Shown: one piece after another, positions 1 to 8,846 of the stretch
Layout of the letters: each line of letters starts with the position of its first letter
How positions within the stretch are numbered: position 1 is the stretch's first letter
Assembly: GCF_015999265.1 (NCBI RefSeq)
Contig: NZ_JAEAGR010000004.1
Span: 186,001-250,000, forward strand
DNA from: Mobilitalea sibirica
GTDB lineage: Bacteria; Bacillota; Clostridia; Lachnospirales; Lachnospiraceae
Direction of reading: 5' to 3'
DNA: 64,000 nucleotides
Notes under the pieces: generated by a model
Seen by the model: only the letters and a program-made list of their open reading frames with translations
The model's database searches: none
What the model was told of the DNA's origin: nothing
Translations under genes and position numbers: made by a program

Positions 1-811
1 CTATTTCACCCTTTTCAAACACCAGTTCCTTTGCTTTACGGAAAAATAAAATCATTCCTGTAATAATAGCAAGGATCACCCAGAGACCAAACACTGCTAG
101 GATACTCTCGTTATTGGTAAAGGGTGCCACCATAAATCCAATGAAATTCACCATAATGTGCAATATAATAGCATAGCGTACTGTATTCGTCCTTATGGTA
201 ACATATGCGAATACAAATCCTAGAACGGTTGCATAGAAAAACTGTTGTAGGTTCATATGAAAAAGTCCAAAAGCAAACCCTGTAAGCAAAATCGCAGGTA
301 AATCTCCAAAACTTCTTAATTTATCTAAAAGTAATTTACGAAAAATTATTTCCTCAAGTATGGGCCCAATAATTGAACCATAAAGAAAGAGAATAAAAAG
401 ATTGCTTCTTTCAATAACCTCCTCAAGTGGGTTAACCAGCGTTTCTTTGCCTAATAGTGATGCAATTTGCATATTTATCATAGTACCCAAAATATTAGCG
501 ATATACATAAACGCTGTACACACCAGAAAATAACCCAAAAACTGTTTTACGGTTAATCTAACTTCCTCTCCCCGTTTTGAAGATGGAACTCCTTTTATCA
601 CTGCAGATAGAACCGGAATTCCTATGCCTAACATGATAATTCCAGTAACTGAAAATGCATACCAGCCAGATTTACTAACTTCAGGAAAAAAACTTATAAT
701 CAAACTATCGATAGCAATCTGTGATCCCAGTATTGCTAATGTCATTAAAAACAATCCTAAGCCAATACGGCTAAGTAGCTTATCCGGTCTATCCTCATAA
801 TGTTGATCCAA
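1..811 (-). CDS. CPBP family intramembrane metalloprotease, C-terminus cut by window edge
   Basis: The reading frame is open from a TTG at 811 to the left edge, giving about 270 residues with the stop outside the window. The start follows an AGGAG about nine bases upstream (821-825). Several hydrophobic segments surround the three signatures of the CPBP (Abi/Rce1-like) family: EEIIFR, then FGLFH, then HIMVN, which supply the glutamate, histidine and asparagine of the active site. Members are membrane-embedded proteases used in peptide maturation, bacteriocin self-protection or envelope control; nothing nearby identifies a substrate. A second gene of this family lies at 13858-14703. Confidence 0.85.
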   Translation of the reverse strand, partial: MDQHYEDRPDKLLSRIGLGLFLMTLAILGSQIAIDSLIISFFPEVSKSGWYAFSVTGIIMLGIGIPVLSAVIKGVPSSKRGEEVRLTVKQFLGYFLVCTAFMYIANILGTMINMQIASLLGKETLVNPLEEVIERSNLFILFLYGSIIGPILEEIIFRKLLLDKLRSFGDLPAILLTGFAFGLFHMNLQQFFYATVLGFVFAYVTIRTNTVRYAIILHIMVNFIGFMVAPFTNNESILAVFGLWVILAIITGMILFFRKAKELVFEKGEI

Positions 812-882
812 AAATATCAGCTCCTATTAATATTTTTAAGTTAATCATTTGTATTACCTATATTTTTAGATGAGATTATATA

Positions 883-2385
883 TTATTGTAATCCAAAGTC
901 TAATAATTTAGTAGCATCCTGATATCTTCCGGTGGAGGTTGAATTCATAATAACAGCTACAACCGTCTTATCACCCTTTCGTGCAGCTGCAACCAGACAC
1001 CTTCCTGCCATTGTTGTCGTTCCAGTTTTTAATCCCAATGCATAGGGATAATATCTGCTGCTACCTTTATTGACTAAAGAATTCGAATTCTTCCACCGGA
1101 TCATCTCTCCGCTGGCAAATATATTCTTTGACGTACTTTTCTTACTGATATTGGTAATGATCTCATTCTTTGCCGCAGCTATGCCAATCATCCCCATATC
1201 ATATGCTGTAGTGTATTGACCGATTGCATCATATCCATCGGGAGTTTTAAAGCAAGAGTTGGTTGCACCGAGACTAATGGCCTTTTCATTCATCAACCTC
1301 ATAAATTCCTTAATTGCTTCCTCACCGGTAGCATCCTCATTCTTTAGAGATTTCCTGCCCACATATGCCGCAGCTACATAAGCTGCATCGTTACCTGAAG
1401 GAAGAAGCATTCCCTCCAGAAGATTTTTAATCGTAACGACGTGTCCACGAACCAATAAAGCCTTGGAGGAATCCGATGCAATGTATTTTACTTCTTCACC
1501 AACCGTTACCTCCTCATCCAGTTTACACCAATCTAGTGTAACAAGAACATTCAGAAGTTTCGCTGTACTGGCCGGAAACACAGGAGTAACTGCATCCTTA
1601 TGATATAATACATCCATTGTATCTGCATCTATTAAAATGGCCGCTTTGGCTGTAATTTTAAGACTTGGATTAGAAATATCAAGGGCCGTTTCAATTGCAC
1701 TGTCATATACCAATTCTTTCGGTATGTATGATAAATAATCTATAGTTGAACAATCATAGATTAATCCCAGATCCGGCTTTATAATCTCAACAATAGCTTC
1801 CTTAACTTCCTCACTATTGTTGTTAGTTGATACTTCTATATCTTGGTTCCCTTTAACAGAGTCCTCGCTAGAATTAGCTTCTTCTTCGCTTGATGATAAA
1901 TTGGAAGTCTCACCGCCAACACCATCAGAAACCTTCTCCACTGTGTTATCAGTTGATGCAGAAGCTTCATTATTAACATTATCTGAATTCTCTTCAACTA
2001 TGTTCTGTGAGGTATGATCAGGCGAATTATCTTGTGTTACATCCATAATACCTGTAGCCTCTTGTGTATTCAGGTCGGTATCTGAGATCCTCTCATCAAC
2101 GATGGTACTCTCAAGTGAAGATTCTTTATCACTGGGATTAGCTGAAAGCCATGGCTCTTCCTTCGCCAGGTCTATGGTTTCATCCGTAAGTGAGTTAACC
2201 TTAGTCTCCTCTGCTATCTCTTCACTGACATCCACCTGTTGGCTATCATTTTCAGTCAGCTCTATCTGTTGTTTGTTATCATTCGCAGTACTACCTTCCC
2301 TTGTCATCAGATTGACTCCGGCAAATAAACCGGTCATAACTAGACAAGCGAATAAGATTAGTCCAAATTGTTTTTTCTTACTCAT
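883..2385 (-). CDS. D-alanyl-D-alanine carboxypeptidase, DacF-like (peptidase S11)
   Basis: This 500-residue protein should trim the terminal D-Ala from peptidoglycan stem peptides outside the membrane. It has an N-terminal hydrophobic signal or anchor (about residues 6-26), then a long acidic Ser/Thr/Asn-rich linker to about residue 200, then the penicillin-binding domain with S273-T-A-K276, S330-G-N332 and K453-T-G. All three S11 active-site motifs are intact. The linker is unusually long for DacF and probably spans part of the wall. The start has a GAGGGAG ribosome binding site. In spore formers such enzymes may act vegetatively or in spore cortex formation; no sporulation promoter was recognised. 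Confidence 0.9.
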   Translation of the reverse strand: MSKKKQFGLILFACLVMTGLFAGVNLMTREGSTANDNKQQIELTENDSQQVDVSEEIAEETKVNSLTDETIDLAKEEPWLSANPSDKESSLESTIVDERISDTDLNTQEATGIMDVTQDNSPDHTSQNIVEENSDNVNNEASASTDNTVEKVSDGVGGETSNLSSSEEEANSSEDSVKGNQDIEVSTNNNSEEVKEAIVEIIKPDLGLIYDCSTIDYLSYIPKELVYDSAIETALDISNPSLKITAKAAILIDADTMDVLYHKDAVTPVFPASTAKLLNVLVTLDWCKLDEEVTVGEEVKYIASDSSKALLVRGHVVTIKNLLEGMLLPSGNDAAYVAAAYVGRKSLKNEDATGEEAIKEFMRLMNEKAISLGATNSCFKTPDGYDAIGQYTTAYDMGMIGIAAAKNEIITNISKKSTSKNIFASGEMIRWKNSNSLVNKGSSRYYPYALGLKTGTTTMAGRCLVAAARKGDKTVVAVIMNSTSTGRYQDATKLLDFGLQ

Positions 2386-2479
2386 GTTTTCTCCCTCAGC
2401 ACACTTTTTTAATTTGCGAAAATGTTGTTACATTTCCTTTCGAAAATGTCTGCCGGTAAATGGCGGACTATATTAAGCT

Positions 2480-2630
2480 AAAATTTCTGTCAGCAAGATA
2501 GAGTTTCGCTAGGGAAACTCTCGCGTCTGGCGCGGTCGGTAAAACGGTAAAACTCCTTACGAACGAGTGCACGTCCTGCCTGGAAGGCTATTTCATACTA
2601 TTGGAAGTTCGCTAAAATTTCCTATAGCAT
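2480..2630. repeat. GC-rich intergenic element with small hairpin
   Basis: This part of the gene-free stretch 2386-2778 is richer in GC than its surroundings. It holds a perfect 8-bp stem (2500-2507 with 2514-2521) and is flanked by a short direct repeat, gctaaaatttc, near 2477 and 2611. It resembles a decayed mobile or palindromic element, but no second full copy was found in the window. No coding potential is visible. Confidence 0.3.
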
Positions 2631-2636
2631 AAAACA

Positions 2637-2665
2637 GGGACGTTATCTTACCATATTAACGTCCC
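2637..2665 (-). terminator. Rho-independent terminator after the LiaF/LiaG-like pair
   Basis: A 9-bp perfect stem (2637-2645 with 2657-2665) has an 11-base loop. On the minus strand it is followed by a TGTTTTAT tract and preceded by an A-rich run, so it could work in both directions. It lies 114 bases beyond the stop of the gene ending at 2779. Confidence 0.65.
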
Positions 2666-2778
2666 CGATTTTATTCTATTCTATTTTAATATTTGTTAGC
2701 CAATAATGCAAGATTTTTCCGCTTTTTTATAAGTTTATCTAAGTGATTATTGATAATATATTTTATGTCGCAAATCGA

Positions 2779-3612
2779 CTATTCAAAAAAGTCAATTCTT
2801 ATTCCACCTATTCCTCCGTTTACTTTCACTGTATGCTCTGAATTTACATTGGTTATGATACCGGATATTTTCTTATCGTTTACCCTGACGGATCCAATTC
2901 CGGAATCCACGTTAAAATCATAATCATCGGGATGACCCTTTATTTTAATATTGATTTCTCCGATACCACTATCAAAAGCATTATATCCATATAACTCACC
3001 GATTAATTCTACATCGCCGATGCCACTGTCGATATTAACATCTTCAAAAATAACATTTGATAATTTCAGATCCCCAATGCCTCCGTCAATCTTTACTTTA
3101 TCGGCTTTTACATTGGTTCCGTCAATATCACCAATTCCTGCATTAATGCTTAACTCTTCTGTATACAGCGCATCTATTTGGACATCACCGACCCCACAGT
3201 CAAGTTTGACATTGTCGGCCGTAAAATCCTCCGGAAGATATATCGTAACCTTTGATTTACCTTGACTAAAAATGAAGAAAGGAAATTTAAATTTTTCCTC
3301 CGATATCATTAACCTGCCGGTACTTGATACCCGCGCTTTAAAATCATTCGTGACATTCTCTGCTTCTACCCGGAAGGTCTCTCCGGTTTTTATATATACA
3401 TCACCAAAGGAACCATCGATATCCAGACTTTCAACCTCTTTAAAACTCTCGTTAAAATCAACCCGATTTTTTCCTCCATCAAAGAAGGTCTCTCCGGTTA
3501 CTACTGATACAATTGCAATTGCTGTCGAGGTTATTCCCCAGATAATACAGACTGCCAAAAACACGGCAAATCCCATGGCAAAGTATTTTATTACTTTTTG
3601 AAGGTTACTCAT
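2779..3612 (-). CDS. DUF4097-type beta-strand repeat membrane protein (LiaG-like)
   Basis: The 277-residue protein has one N-terminal membrane segment (about residues 11-37) and then repeated strands carrying GIGD/GIGE/GIGS turns at 15-20 residue spacing. This is typical of the DUF4097 putative-adhesin beta-helix also found in LiaG. The body is probably extracytoplasmic. It overlaps the upstream LiaF-like gene by ATGA (3609-3612), so the two are translationally coupled. The exact role is unknown; in Bacillus the Lia proteins belong to the cell-envelope antibiotic response. Confidence 0.7.
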   Translation of the reverse strand: MSNLQKVIKYFAMGFAVFLAVCIIWGITSTAIAIVSVVTGETFFDGGKNRVDFNESFKEVESLDIDGSFGDVYIKTGETFRVEAENVTNDFKARVSSTGRLMISEEKFKFPFFIFSQGKSKVTIYLPEDFTADNVKLDCGVGDVQIDALYTEELSINAGIGDIDGTNVKADKVKIDGGIGDLKLSNVIFEDVNIDSGIGDVELIGELYGYNAFDSGIGEINIKIKGHPDDYDFNVDSGIGSVRVNDKKISGIITNVNSEHTVKVNGGIGGIRIDFFE

Positions 3613-4301
3613 TTGATATCAATCCCCCCAAACATACAGGTTGAATTAAGATAAATCGTAGGAGCACCCGGGTCATGGGAAGACATTGATTTATTACTTA
3701 CGCCACCAAAGATAGGTACATTATTTGTCTTAATTTGAACCCCTCTCGGAATATAGATATCAATTCCGGCAAAGACACAAGACGCATTGATTTCCACATC
3801 ATGATTGATGATTGCATCCCTAAGATCCAATGTGATGGCACCAAACACTGCATTTAAGCTCGTTCCGTTGAACTCATTGTCCACACGAATTCTTTGATGT
3901 GAGAAAACAGTACTGTGTTCTGTTTTGTCTCCGGATGAATACTGCTGACCTTCTACATGAATACTTTTTTCAATATGAATCGGTTTTCTGAATGCGCTCT
4001 GGAATATAAACCTTAAACCGATGTAGATTAAAATTGCAGGTACAATTAACTGCCAAACACTAAAATTAAGATCCACACGATAAGATAAAAACAGTAATAC
4101 ACCAATTAAAAAGCCGACCGTTGAACCTACGCCAAATCCACTTTGGATCATACTAATAAAACAAGGAATTATGATAAGAAGTGTCCACCAACCCTCGAAG
4201 AATACTTCAAATTCCCATAAATTCATAACTCTTCCTGCAATACCGATTCCAATAACAATAAAAAATAATCCCCATAACGTATTCGATAATTTATTTCTCA
4301 T
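3609..4301 (-). CDS. LiaF-like membrane protein
   Basis: This 230-residue protein has three to four hydrophobic segments in its first 105 residues and a C-terminal cytosolic-type beta domain (about 125-230) with repeated FGxI/FGGI turns, including a terminal FGGIDIK. That is the arrangement of LiaF/VraT-family proteins, which restrain a LiaS-type histidine kinase in Bacillus. No kinase or response regulator is adjacent, so a LiaF role is inferred from architecture only. A GGGAGG ribosome binding site supports the start. Confidence 0.7.
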   Translation of the reverse strand: MRNKLSNTLWGLFFIVIGIGIAGRVMNLWEFEVFFEGWWTLLIIIPCFISMIQSGFGVGSTVGFLIGVLLFLSYRVDLNFSVWQLIVPAILIYIGLRFIFQSAFRKPIHIEKSIHVEGQQYSSGDKTEHSTVFSHQRIRVDNEFNGTSLNAVFGAITLDLRDAIINHDVEINASCVFAGIDIYIPRGVQIKTNNVPIFGGVSNKSMSSHDPGAPTIYLNSTCMFGGIDIK

Positions 4302-4469
4302 AATAACCTCCCACTTTTCTACTATATAATGGTATATCCTATGTCTTTATATTACTTTAATCCTATCTATTTTGCAACAGCATTCTTCTATCTCTAATAT
4401 TTCTAATTCACTTTTAATTAAGCCTATATTGAGAGAAACTTAAGACTGTTTCACTTCTTATATATATAA

Positions 4470-4505
4470 ATCCTCTATGGCAAAAACATTTTCGCCATAA
4501 AGGAT
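4470..4505 (-). terminator. Terminator-like hairpin after the beta-helix gene
   Basis: A 12-bp stem with one G-U position (4470-4481 with 4494-4505) is followed on the minus strand by a TTTATATATAT tract. It lies about 140 bases beyond the stop of the gene ending at 4642 and is the only terminator candidate for that unit. Confidence 0.5.
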
Positions 4506-4538
4506 TCATACTATTGATGTTTCAATCTTCATCATGAT

Positions 4539-4639
4539 GTTTCTTTCTTATCATAATCTTTCTTATCATCATATTTCTTAACATAATGTCTCTTATCATA
4601 ATGTTTCTTTTCATAATACTTCTCTTCATAATGTTCTTA
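4539..4639. repeat. 15-bp degenerate tandem repeat just after the beta-helix stop
   Basis: Six or seven imperfect copies of a 15-bp unit (minus-strand form CATTATGATAAGAAA) sit immediately after the TAG stop at 4642. In one minus-strand frame they would read as a Tyr/Lys-rich repeat of the type YEKKHYDKRHY, and in the frame of the upstream gene they stay open for 40 codons after TAG. No start codon or ribosome binding site serves either frame, so this is annotated as a repeat. It occupies much of the gene-free stretch 4302-4641. Confidence 0.6.
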
Positions 4640-4641
4640 TT

Positions 4642-7026
4642 CTAATTCCAGCGGATATAGGTACTGTCTATATAATACCGGTCCGTATTATAGTCGAACA
4701 CATTATAGCTTTTATTCATTCTGATAAAAGGCTCAGTTACACGCTGTACATAATTCTTTTGCATCAGCCGGATATTATCCGAACTGATTTCATTATAGGT
4801 TACTGCGTATTGGCTGCCCTCTTCATTATTCTTCCAAGGCATAATCTGTATTGGTCTGGCTACATCGCTGAATAGATTTTCCGTAATCACAGGGTCTTTT
4901 AAACCACTTGCTAATATTGCCCGGTCATTCCCTACACCATTCGCTACCATGGTTATTTCATTTTCTTTTATTACCGGACGGTCCCAGTTAATAATTCGGA
5001 TTGCATCCGATACAGTATTGGTTATAACATTATGAAGTATCTGAACATTTTCATGGTATTTTCCTTCGGAATACTTGTGGGTTCCAATAGCTCTCTCCAA
5101 ATCTTCAAAATAATTATCTTTTATCACAATATCTTTATTCGGCGTGCGATCATAATTGGACCAAACCGCATTAAACCCAGCTGTATTCTTATCAGGGGTA
5201 TCGATATTAATCGCTTCCTTAATACCAGTACCTGATGGTTTGTGATACTTAAAACGGTTGTCTTCAATGGTTACATTACTGGAAGCATCCACCTCGATAA
5301 AATGTCCGCTCTGCATATTCTGAAAGGTTATACCGGTAATAGACACATTTTGGTTATGTCCCAGGACGATACCAATTGCATCACGAATAAAGTTTAGATC
5401 GATGATTACCGTTCCTTTACCGATAAAGTGAATGTTAGATTCCCCTTCATATCCTCCGTAGGCACCCTCCGTTTTTGATTTTGAGGGGGCCGCTAACTGA
5501 AAGATAGACAAGGAGCTCTCCAGTTCATCAATACCGGTTTCCTCTGTCTTCTTTATAATTACTCCATCCTCAAAATTAATGGTGACATCGGAAGGTACAT
5601 AAAGTACATTACAGATTAAGTAAGTTCCTGCATTTAAGGTTAGGGTTCCGCCACCAATCCGCTCTAACTGCTCCAGATAGGATCTGATTACATAATACTG
5701 TTTTGTATTTTTATTATATGTACTGTAATTTGTAAAATAATTCTGAAATGGCTCTGATGAAGGCTCAATCACAAAATCCTTCACAGCATTATCAATAATT
5801 GCCCATTTTTCTGTGTTTTTAGAAAACTCATTGTAGGTTTTATTATAGCGTATCAGGTATTCACCCATATCGGTCAAGGTATTGAGAAGCATTGCTGCTT
5901 TATCTTCTTCACTGATTTGGTTATAAGTAACGGCATAGCTGCTTCCCTTATTATTATTCTTCCATGGCATGATCTGGATTGCACGGTCACAATTGATAAA
6001 TTCATTCTGTGTGATTGTCGGATTTTTCACCCCGCTAAGCAAAACAGCTTTTAGAGAGCCAGTTTTATTCTTAATATCAGTAAAAGTATTATTCTTTATC
6101 TCACATTCTTCCCAATTCATAATACGGATTGCATGAGAATCGGTCTCTGCTATGGAATTACCGGTAATAATAATTTTCTTATGGTATTTATCCTCGCTAT
6201 ATTTGGAGCTTCCTATAGCTCTCTCTAATTGATAGAAGGTGTTCTTCTCAATGAATATATCTTTACTTATGGTCTTGTCCTTCTTACTCCAAGAGTAGGA
6301 GAAACTTCCGGTTTTTGTATCAGGCGTTTCAATCACTATTGCTTCTTTACTCTTAACAGCAGAATTCTTATGGTATCGGAATACATTATTTTGAATGGTT
6401 ACATCTATGGATGCACCGATTTTGATAAAATTGCCGCCATACATCTCTTGGAAGGTAACTCCTTCTATTGTTATGTTCTTGTTATTACCCATAACAATAC
6501 CTACCGTGTCTTTGACATAATTTAAATCTATAACTGCTGTTCCTTCTCCCCGAATTAAAATGTTCTTTTCCCCGTCGTATTTGGAAGCAGCACCTGATTT
6601 TTTTGCTTTACTGGGTGCTACTAGTTGAAACAGGGATTTTGATGGAGGTAGCTTCGCTATACCGGTTTTTGATCCCTTTATAATCTTTACTCCGTCCTTT
6701 AAAACAATTGTGACATTGGAGGGAATATAGAGGGTATTGGTTATTGTATAAGTCCCCTGATCTAAAATAAGAGTACCTCCTCCAACCCTTTCTAATTGCT
6801 CCAAGTAGGAACGAAGCATATAATATTGTCTGGTATATTCGTTATATGTACTGTAATTCGTATAAGTTTTTTTGTATGGCTGTCCGGTTGCCTTCAAAGT
6901 ATAGGTTTTCGAACCTGCTTCAGCCTTAGGAGCCGGAGATAATGGAATGAATAATACGATTGTTAATAATAAAAAACAAAGAAGCCAATTATTACGTTTA
7001 CGGCAAGTTATCTTATGTCTATTCAT
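4642..7026 (-). CDS. Secreted right-handed beta-helix protein with tandem duplication
   Basis: The 794-residue protein has a signal peptide (basic start, hydrophobic core about 14-31, cut near AEA) and two homologous halves, about residues 52-400 and 425-794. Each half begins with the same block (TNYSTYN, RSYLEQLER, GGGTL, GTY) and ends with IQIMPWKNN. Inside each half, repeated short strands with Asn turns (for example NITIEGVTF) indicate a pectate-lyase-like parallel beta-helix. Such folds bind or cleave polysaccharides; I could not identify a catalytic set, so the substrate is unknown. A GAGGAGG site precedes the ATG. It is the last gene behind the two Csp-like proteases, 61 bases after the nearer one. 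Confidence 0.75.
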   Translation of the reverse strand: MNRHKITCRKRNNWLLCFLLLTIVLFIPLSPAPKAEAGSKTYTLKATGQPYKKTYTNYSTYNEYTRQYYMLRSYLEQLERVGGGTLILDQGTYTITNTLYIPSNVTIVLKDGVKIIKGSKTGIAKLPPSKSLFQLVAPSKAKKSGAASKYDGEKNILIRGEGTAVIDLNYVKDTVGIVMGNNKNITIEGVTFQEMYGGNFIKIGASIDVTIQNNVFRYHKNSAVKSKEAIVIETPDTKTGSFSYSWSKKDKTISKDIFIEKNTFYQLERAIGSSKYSEDKYHKKIIITGNSIAETDSHAIRIMNWEECEIKNNTFTDIKNKTGSLKAVLLSGVKNPTITQNEFINCDRAIQIMPWKNNNKGSSYAVTYNQISEEDKAAMLLNTLTDMGEYLIRYNKTYNEFSKNTEKWAIIDNAVKDFVIEPSSEPFQNYFTNYSTYNKNTKQYYVIRSYLEQLERIGGGTLTLNAGTYLICNVLYVPSDVTINFEDGVIIKKTEETGIDELESSLSIFQLAAPSKSKTEGAYGGYEGESNIHFIGKGTVIIDLNFIRDAIGIVLGHNQNVSITGITFQNMQSGHFIEVDASSNVTIEDNRFKYHKPSGTGIKEAINIDTPDKNTAGFNAVWSNYDRTPNKDIVIKDNYFEDLERAIGTHKYSEGKYHENVQILHNVITNTVSDAIRIINWDRPVIKENEITMVANGVGNDRAILASGLKDPVITENLFSDVARPIQIMPWKNNEEGSQYAVTYNEISSDNIRLMQKNYVQRVTEPFIRMNKSYNVFDYNTDRYYIDSTYIRWN

Positions 7027-7087
7027 GATGAATACCTCCTCTTATCTTTATTGTATATGAACTCAGAATATCCGTCCAGATAAAACC

Positions 7088-8791
7088 CTATATTTCTGTT
7101 CTTAATTGATTAAATACGTTAAAAATATCGATTGCCCCATATCCCCAATCTCTATTTGGATACTGAATCCTTTCATTTCTGAAAGCACCCCTTATTAAAA
7201 ATGATTTTACCTCAGCTGTAGTAATATTGGGATAAAATTCTCTTAAAATTCCCCATTCTAATATCATGGCTGTAATACCGGCACAATGAGCCGTCGCAGC
7301 TCCGGTACCTGTAACGATATCAAATCCCTGTTGCAAGGTTGGACTTATGATATTAACTCCCGGTGCAGCCAGTTCCGGCTTTATATCATCCGTCCTGGTA
7401 TAACCTCTACTGGCTCCTAAATAAATGGTACCGGTTTCCGAATTATAAGCTGTTACCGTAATAGGGAGGGGAGAATTACCGGGAGCTGTTACTGTGGTAT
7501 ATGGATTCGATTGTAAAAAATAGGTAGTAGGTTCAATAAATTCATCTGCCGGTAGCCAACAATGGAAGGCTCCTTGCAGATCCCCTCTGCTATATACCTG
7601 AAAAGTCCAGACCCCAGTGGTCGGAGCCTCAAATCTGAGAAGAATCAGCTGGTCTCCCGACTGTGCCTCCACCATACGATAATCGACATTAATTCTGGTA
7701 GTCTCAAATAAGAAGGATATTTCCCTGTTTACAACAAGGCTTTCGACAATTCTTGGTACATACTCACCGGTCGGGGACAAGATATCAATCGAATAGGTAT
7801 TAGGTCCGGCTCCCCATAACTCCATAGAAAAGCCCTCCTCATCCTCACTGACATTCAGCTCCATGGTAACACTGCCAATTGCAGGATCTACGGTAGAAAA
7901 AAAATGTCTCCTTTTGTTTCCTTCATTACCGGCCGCAATCGATATGGCAATTCCCGGAAAATTAGCTGCTACAGATAATAAGGCACTTAGATATCCTCTC
8001 CCGTTATGACTTCCTTGGGAGCTCCCCAGTCCGATGCATATAGCCATTGGCCGATCAAGCAATCTGGCAACACTAATCAGATATTGTACACCCCAAATAA
8101 TATCATTTTCCTGGTAACAGGGGACATCAAGAGGAATACCAAAGAACTCTCTTATGATTGGCTTAGCCTGTTTTAATTTTACAACTACCAGCTCAGATTC
8201 CGGTACAACACCGCTAAAATCCCTATCAGGTACCTCATTCCCAGCTGCGATCCCTGCCATCATAGTACCATGCCCTATTTCATCCATGCTTGGTACTATA
8301 ACAAGAGGATTTTCACTGTTTAGCGCCTCATTAATCTGGTCTCTGGAGTATTCTGTTCCATAAAAGGTACCTTCCGGATATTCATCTAAACTCTCGATGG
8401 TCTGGTCCCAGATGGATACTATCCTCGTGGTACCATCCTCATTCCGAAAAATAGGATTCGTATAATCAATACCGGTATCGACAACGCCGATCAAGACACC
8501 TGCACCTCTTAAATCAAAGGCCGGAAAACGACGGATTCTGGTAACGCCAGAGGCTTCAAGGCTCCTCTCACTGGCAAGTCCAAAGCTGGAGGGAAATGCA
8601 GCATATCCAAACTGCACTAAAGTTCTTTCTGTTATTAAAGTACTTGGCAGATATATAACAGCAAACCGGTCATTCATAATATGAGGTGAATACTCCTGAT
8701 ATATCTCAAGAATGGATTCATTTCCACCATAATCAATAATTAAATCCATATATTCATTACTGGTTATCTTAAAGCTTTCCTCCGGAGTCAT
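7088..8791 (-). CDS. Csp-like subtilisin homologue lacking the catalytic Ser (probable pseudoprotease)
   Basis: This 567-residue S8-family protein has no signal peptide. It has a prodomain of about 90 residues and the two-part Csp-type catalytic domain. Asp105 (VVDTGID) and His174 (GHGT) are present, but the Ser motif reads GTGAATAHC with Gly497 where subtilisins have Ser; the codon is GGA at 7301-7303. The frame is otherwise intact and the protein is close to its neighbour along its length, so it looks like a maintained pseudoprotease. In Clostridioides difficile, CspC is also a pseudoprotease with Gly at this position and takes part in germinant sensing. A GGAGGGG site precedes the ATG. Confidence 0.85.
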   Translation of the reverse strand: MTPEESFKITSNEYMDLIIDYGGNESILEIYQEYSPHIMNDRFAVIYLPSTLITERTLVQFGYAAFPSSFGLASERSLEASGVTRIRRFPAFDLRGAGVLIGVVDTGIDYTNPIFRNEDGTTRIVSIWDQTIESLDEYPEGTFYGTEYSRDQINEALNSENPLVIVPSMDEIGHGTMMAGIAAGNEVPDRDFSGVVPESELVVVKLKQAKPIIREFFGIPLDVPCYQENDIIWGVQYLISVARLLDRPMAICIGLGSSQGSHNGRGYLSALLSVAANFPGIAISIAAGNEGNKRRHFFSTVDPAIGSVTMELNVSEDEEGFSMELWGAGPNTYSIDILSPTGEYVPRIVESLVVNREISFLFETTRINVDYRMVEAQSGDQLILLRFEAPTTGVWTFQVYSRGDLQGAFHCWLPADEFIEPTTYFLQSNPYTTVTAPGNSPLPITVTAYNSETGTIYLGASRGYTRTDDIKPELAAPGVNIISPTLQQGFDIVTGTGAATAHCAGITAMILEWGILREFYPNITTAEVKSFLIRGAFRNERIQYPNRDWGYGAIDIFNVFNQLRTEI

Positions 8792-8846
8792 GGTCTCCCC
8801 TCCAATAACTGTATCGTCTTATTGATATAAACGGATTGGATTGATT

